A DNA stretch of 6,863 nt from JAUVXE01 sp964349355 (GTDB taxonomy: Bacteria; Actinomycetota; Coriobacteriia; Anaerosomatales; SLCP01): the NCBI GenBank assembly GCA_964349355.1, contig CAYGFZ010000062.1, forward strand, positions 1 through 6,863, given 5' to 3'. Below are positions 6,257 through 6,863 of the stretch, piece by piece. A model generated the notes under the pieces. It ran no database searches, was not told where the DNA came from, and was given only the letters and a program-made list of their open reading frames with translations. Positions within the stretch are counted from its first letter, which is position 1; each line of letters opens with the position of its first letter. A program made the position numbers and the translations under genes.

Positions 6257-6285
6257 AGTATACCGAGGGGGCACCGACAGGGCAA
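6257..6285 (-). promoter_or_regulatory. Sigma-70-type promoter of tRNA-Ser
   Basis: On the minus strand TTGCCC (6285-6280) and TATACT (6262-6257, one mismatch to TATAAT) are separated by exactly 17 bp. The start of transcription would be about 35-40 nt before the tRNA 5' end, leaving a short leader to be removed by RNase P. In that leader GGCGGC and GCCACC (within 6214-6229) can form a 6-bp hairpin with a TCGC loop just before the mature end. Confidence 0.7.
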
Positions 6286-6336
6286 CGCGCACGGCCGCCA
6301 TCAAAGAGATGCCGTCTCGCAACCGTACCGGCCGGG

Positions 6337-6342
6337 TAGAAT
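6337..6342 (+). promoter_or_regulatory. Possible -10 element for the lipoprotein gene at 6434
   Basis: TAGAAT, the same hexamer as before the other lipoprotein gene at 1551, lies 91 nt before the start codon. No good -35 hexamer stands 16-19 bp upstream, so the call is weak. A GATAAT at 6416-6421 also resembles a -10 but is too close to the start codon to leave room for the ribosome binding site. The rest of 6286-6433 holds nothing I recognise. Confidence 0.3.
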
Positions 6343-6433
6343 ACTCCCCCACCAAACCGCAAATCGAGCACAGAGTCGTCTCTCGCAGGGGATCCTTCGG
6401 CAGGCCGAGCACGCGGATAATAAGGGGCAGGCT

Positions 6434-6863
6434 ATGCATATGCTCGTGCGAAAGGGTGTCTTGGTACTGGTTCTGGCGCTCGCCTTGGTATCGGTGACTG
6501 CCTGCGACACAGCTGACACGACCGGGTCCGACTCCACCGGGCAGCCCGGAAGCACTCCGGCCGATCAGACCTCCGCCGCCGAGACCGAGGGCTCCGGCAT
6601 GCCAGCCGGATTCCCGGCAGACGTACCCGTTCATCCCGGGACAGTCACGTCCTACGAGCCCACGCAGGTGACCGATACGGCCATGGTCCACCAACTCATG
6701 GTCGAGCCGCAGGCCCCGTTCGATGAAGTGACCGAGTGGTATCAGGCCTCCCTACCTGCAGGCTGGTCAGTAGGCTACTTCGAGGACGTCGACAACGAAG
6801 GTGCCGATGCGAAGATCGCGCTCGACGGCGGGGACTACACGCCCGCCAGTCCTGATGGGATGG
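6434..6863 (+). CDS. Predicted lipoprotein, N-terminal part (runs off window)
   Basis: The frame is open from ATG 6434 to the window end, giving 143 residues so far. AAGGGG (6422-6427) stands 6 nt before this ATG; a second ATG at 6440 is less well spaced. The N-terminus is a lipoprotein signal: MHMLVRKG, a Leu/Val/Ala stretch (about residues 9-21), then lipobox VTAC with Cys24. A low-complexity linker rich in Thr, Ser, Gly and Asp (about 25-55) follows, as is common for surface-tethered proteins. Then comes a folded part starting MPAGFPADVPVHPGTVTSYE, with a helix containing FDEVTEWYQASLP and then GWSVGYFE. This 'decorated start value, then helix, then L-x-x-GW' arrangement recurs in small secreted bacterial proteins, but I cannot name a family or function. 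It is divergent from tRNA-Ser. Confidence 0.8.
   Translation, partial: MHMLVRKGVLVLVLALALVSVTACDTADTTGSDSTGQPGSTPADQTSAAETEGSGMPAGFPADVPVHPGTVTSYEPTQVTDTAMVHQLMVEPQAPFDEVTEWYQASLPAGWSVGYFEDVDNEGADAKIALDGGDYTPASPDGM

Noticed and set aside
6025..6339. A plus-strand frame of 104 codons across the tRNA
   Set aside because: It reads through the reverse complement of tRNA-Ser and has no ribosome binding site or protein family pattern.
6191..6694. Minus-strand frames of 84-167 codons over the second lipoprotein
   Set aside because: They are antisense to a frame with a clear lipoprotein signal and ribosome site, and some overlap the tRNA.
1..6863. CRISPR array, phage, transposon or defence genes
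   Set aside because: Read on both strands, I found no regularly spaced repeats, integrase or transposase motifs, or toxin-antitoxin pairs.

Overview
The window is GC-rich bacterial chromosome. It carries a tungstopterin-type aldehyde ferredoxin oxidoreductase, an iron-dependent alcohol dehydrogenase, a decayed heterodisulfide-reductase-like Fe-S protein and two secreted lipoproteins. This points to an anaerobe. An anaerobic actinobacterium (for example a coriobacterial lineage) would fit the composition and gene style, but that placement is inference. I see no CRISPR array, phage gene, transposase or insertion-sequence end.

Layout, left to right. Positions 1-95 hold only short inverted repeats. 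On the minus strand, a 45-codon unknown gene (1337-1200) is followed after 9 nt by a tocopherol-cyclase-family protein (1190-96), probably one transcript. Diverging from it on the plus strand is a 107-residue lipoprotein (1551-1874) with its own sigma-70-like promoter. A long structured inverted repeat lies just behind its stop. Next comes a compact three-gene plus-strand operon: an SCP2-like lipid-binding protein (2090-2641), an iron-containing alcohol dehydrogenase (2638-3822) and an aldehyde:ferredoxin oxidoreductase (3819-5768). Both junctions are 4-bp stop/start overlaps.

Between the oxidoreductase and a tRNA lies a minus-strand pseudogene (about 6074-5769) of an HdrD/DsrK-like cysteine-rich Fe-S protein. 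It shows a frameshift, an in-frame stop and apparent deletions. A minus-strand tRNA-Ser(CGA) (6212-6120) with encoded CCA, a good promoter and a hairpin terminator follows. The window ends inside a second plus-strand lipoprotein gene (from 6434).

Working model for the operon (inference): the SCP2-like protein binds a hydrophobic substrate, the alcohol dehydrogenase interconverts alcohol and aldehyde with NAD(P), and the oxidoreductase interconverts aldehyde and acid with ferredoxin. The degraded Fe-S gene next door may once have been an electron-transfer partner. The operon is the best candidate here for an undescribed system. The rest of the window looks ordinary.
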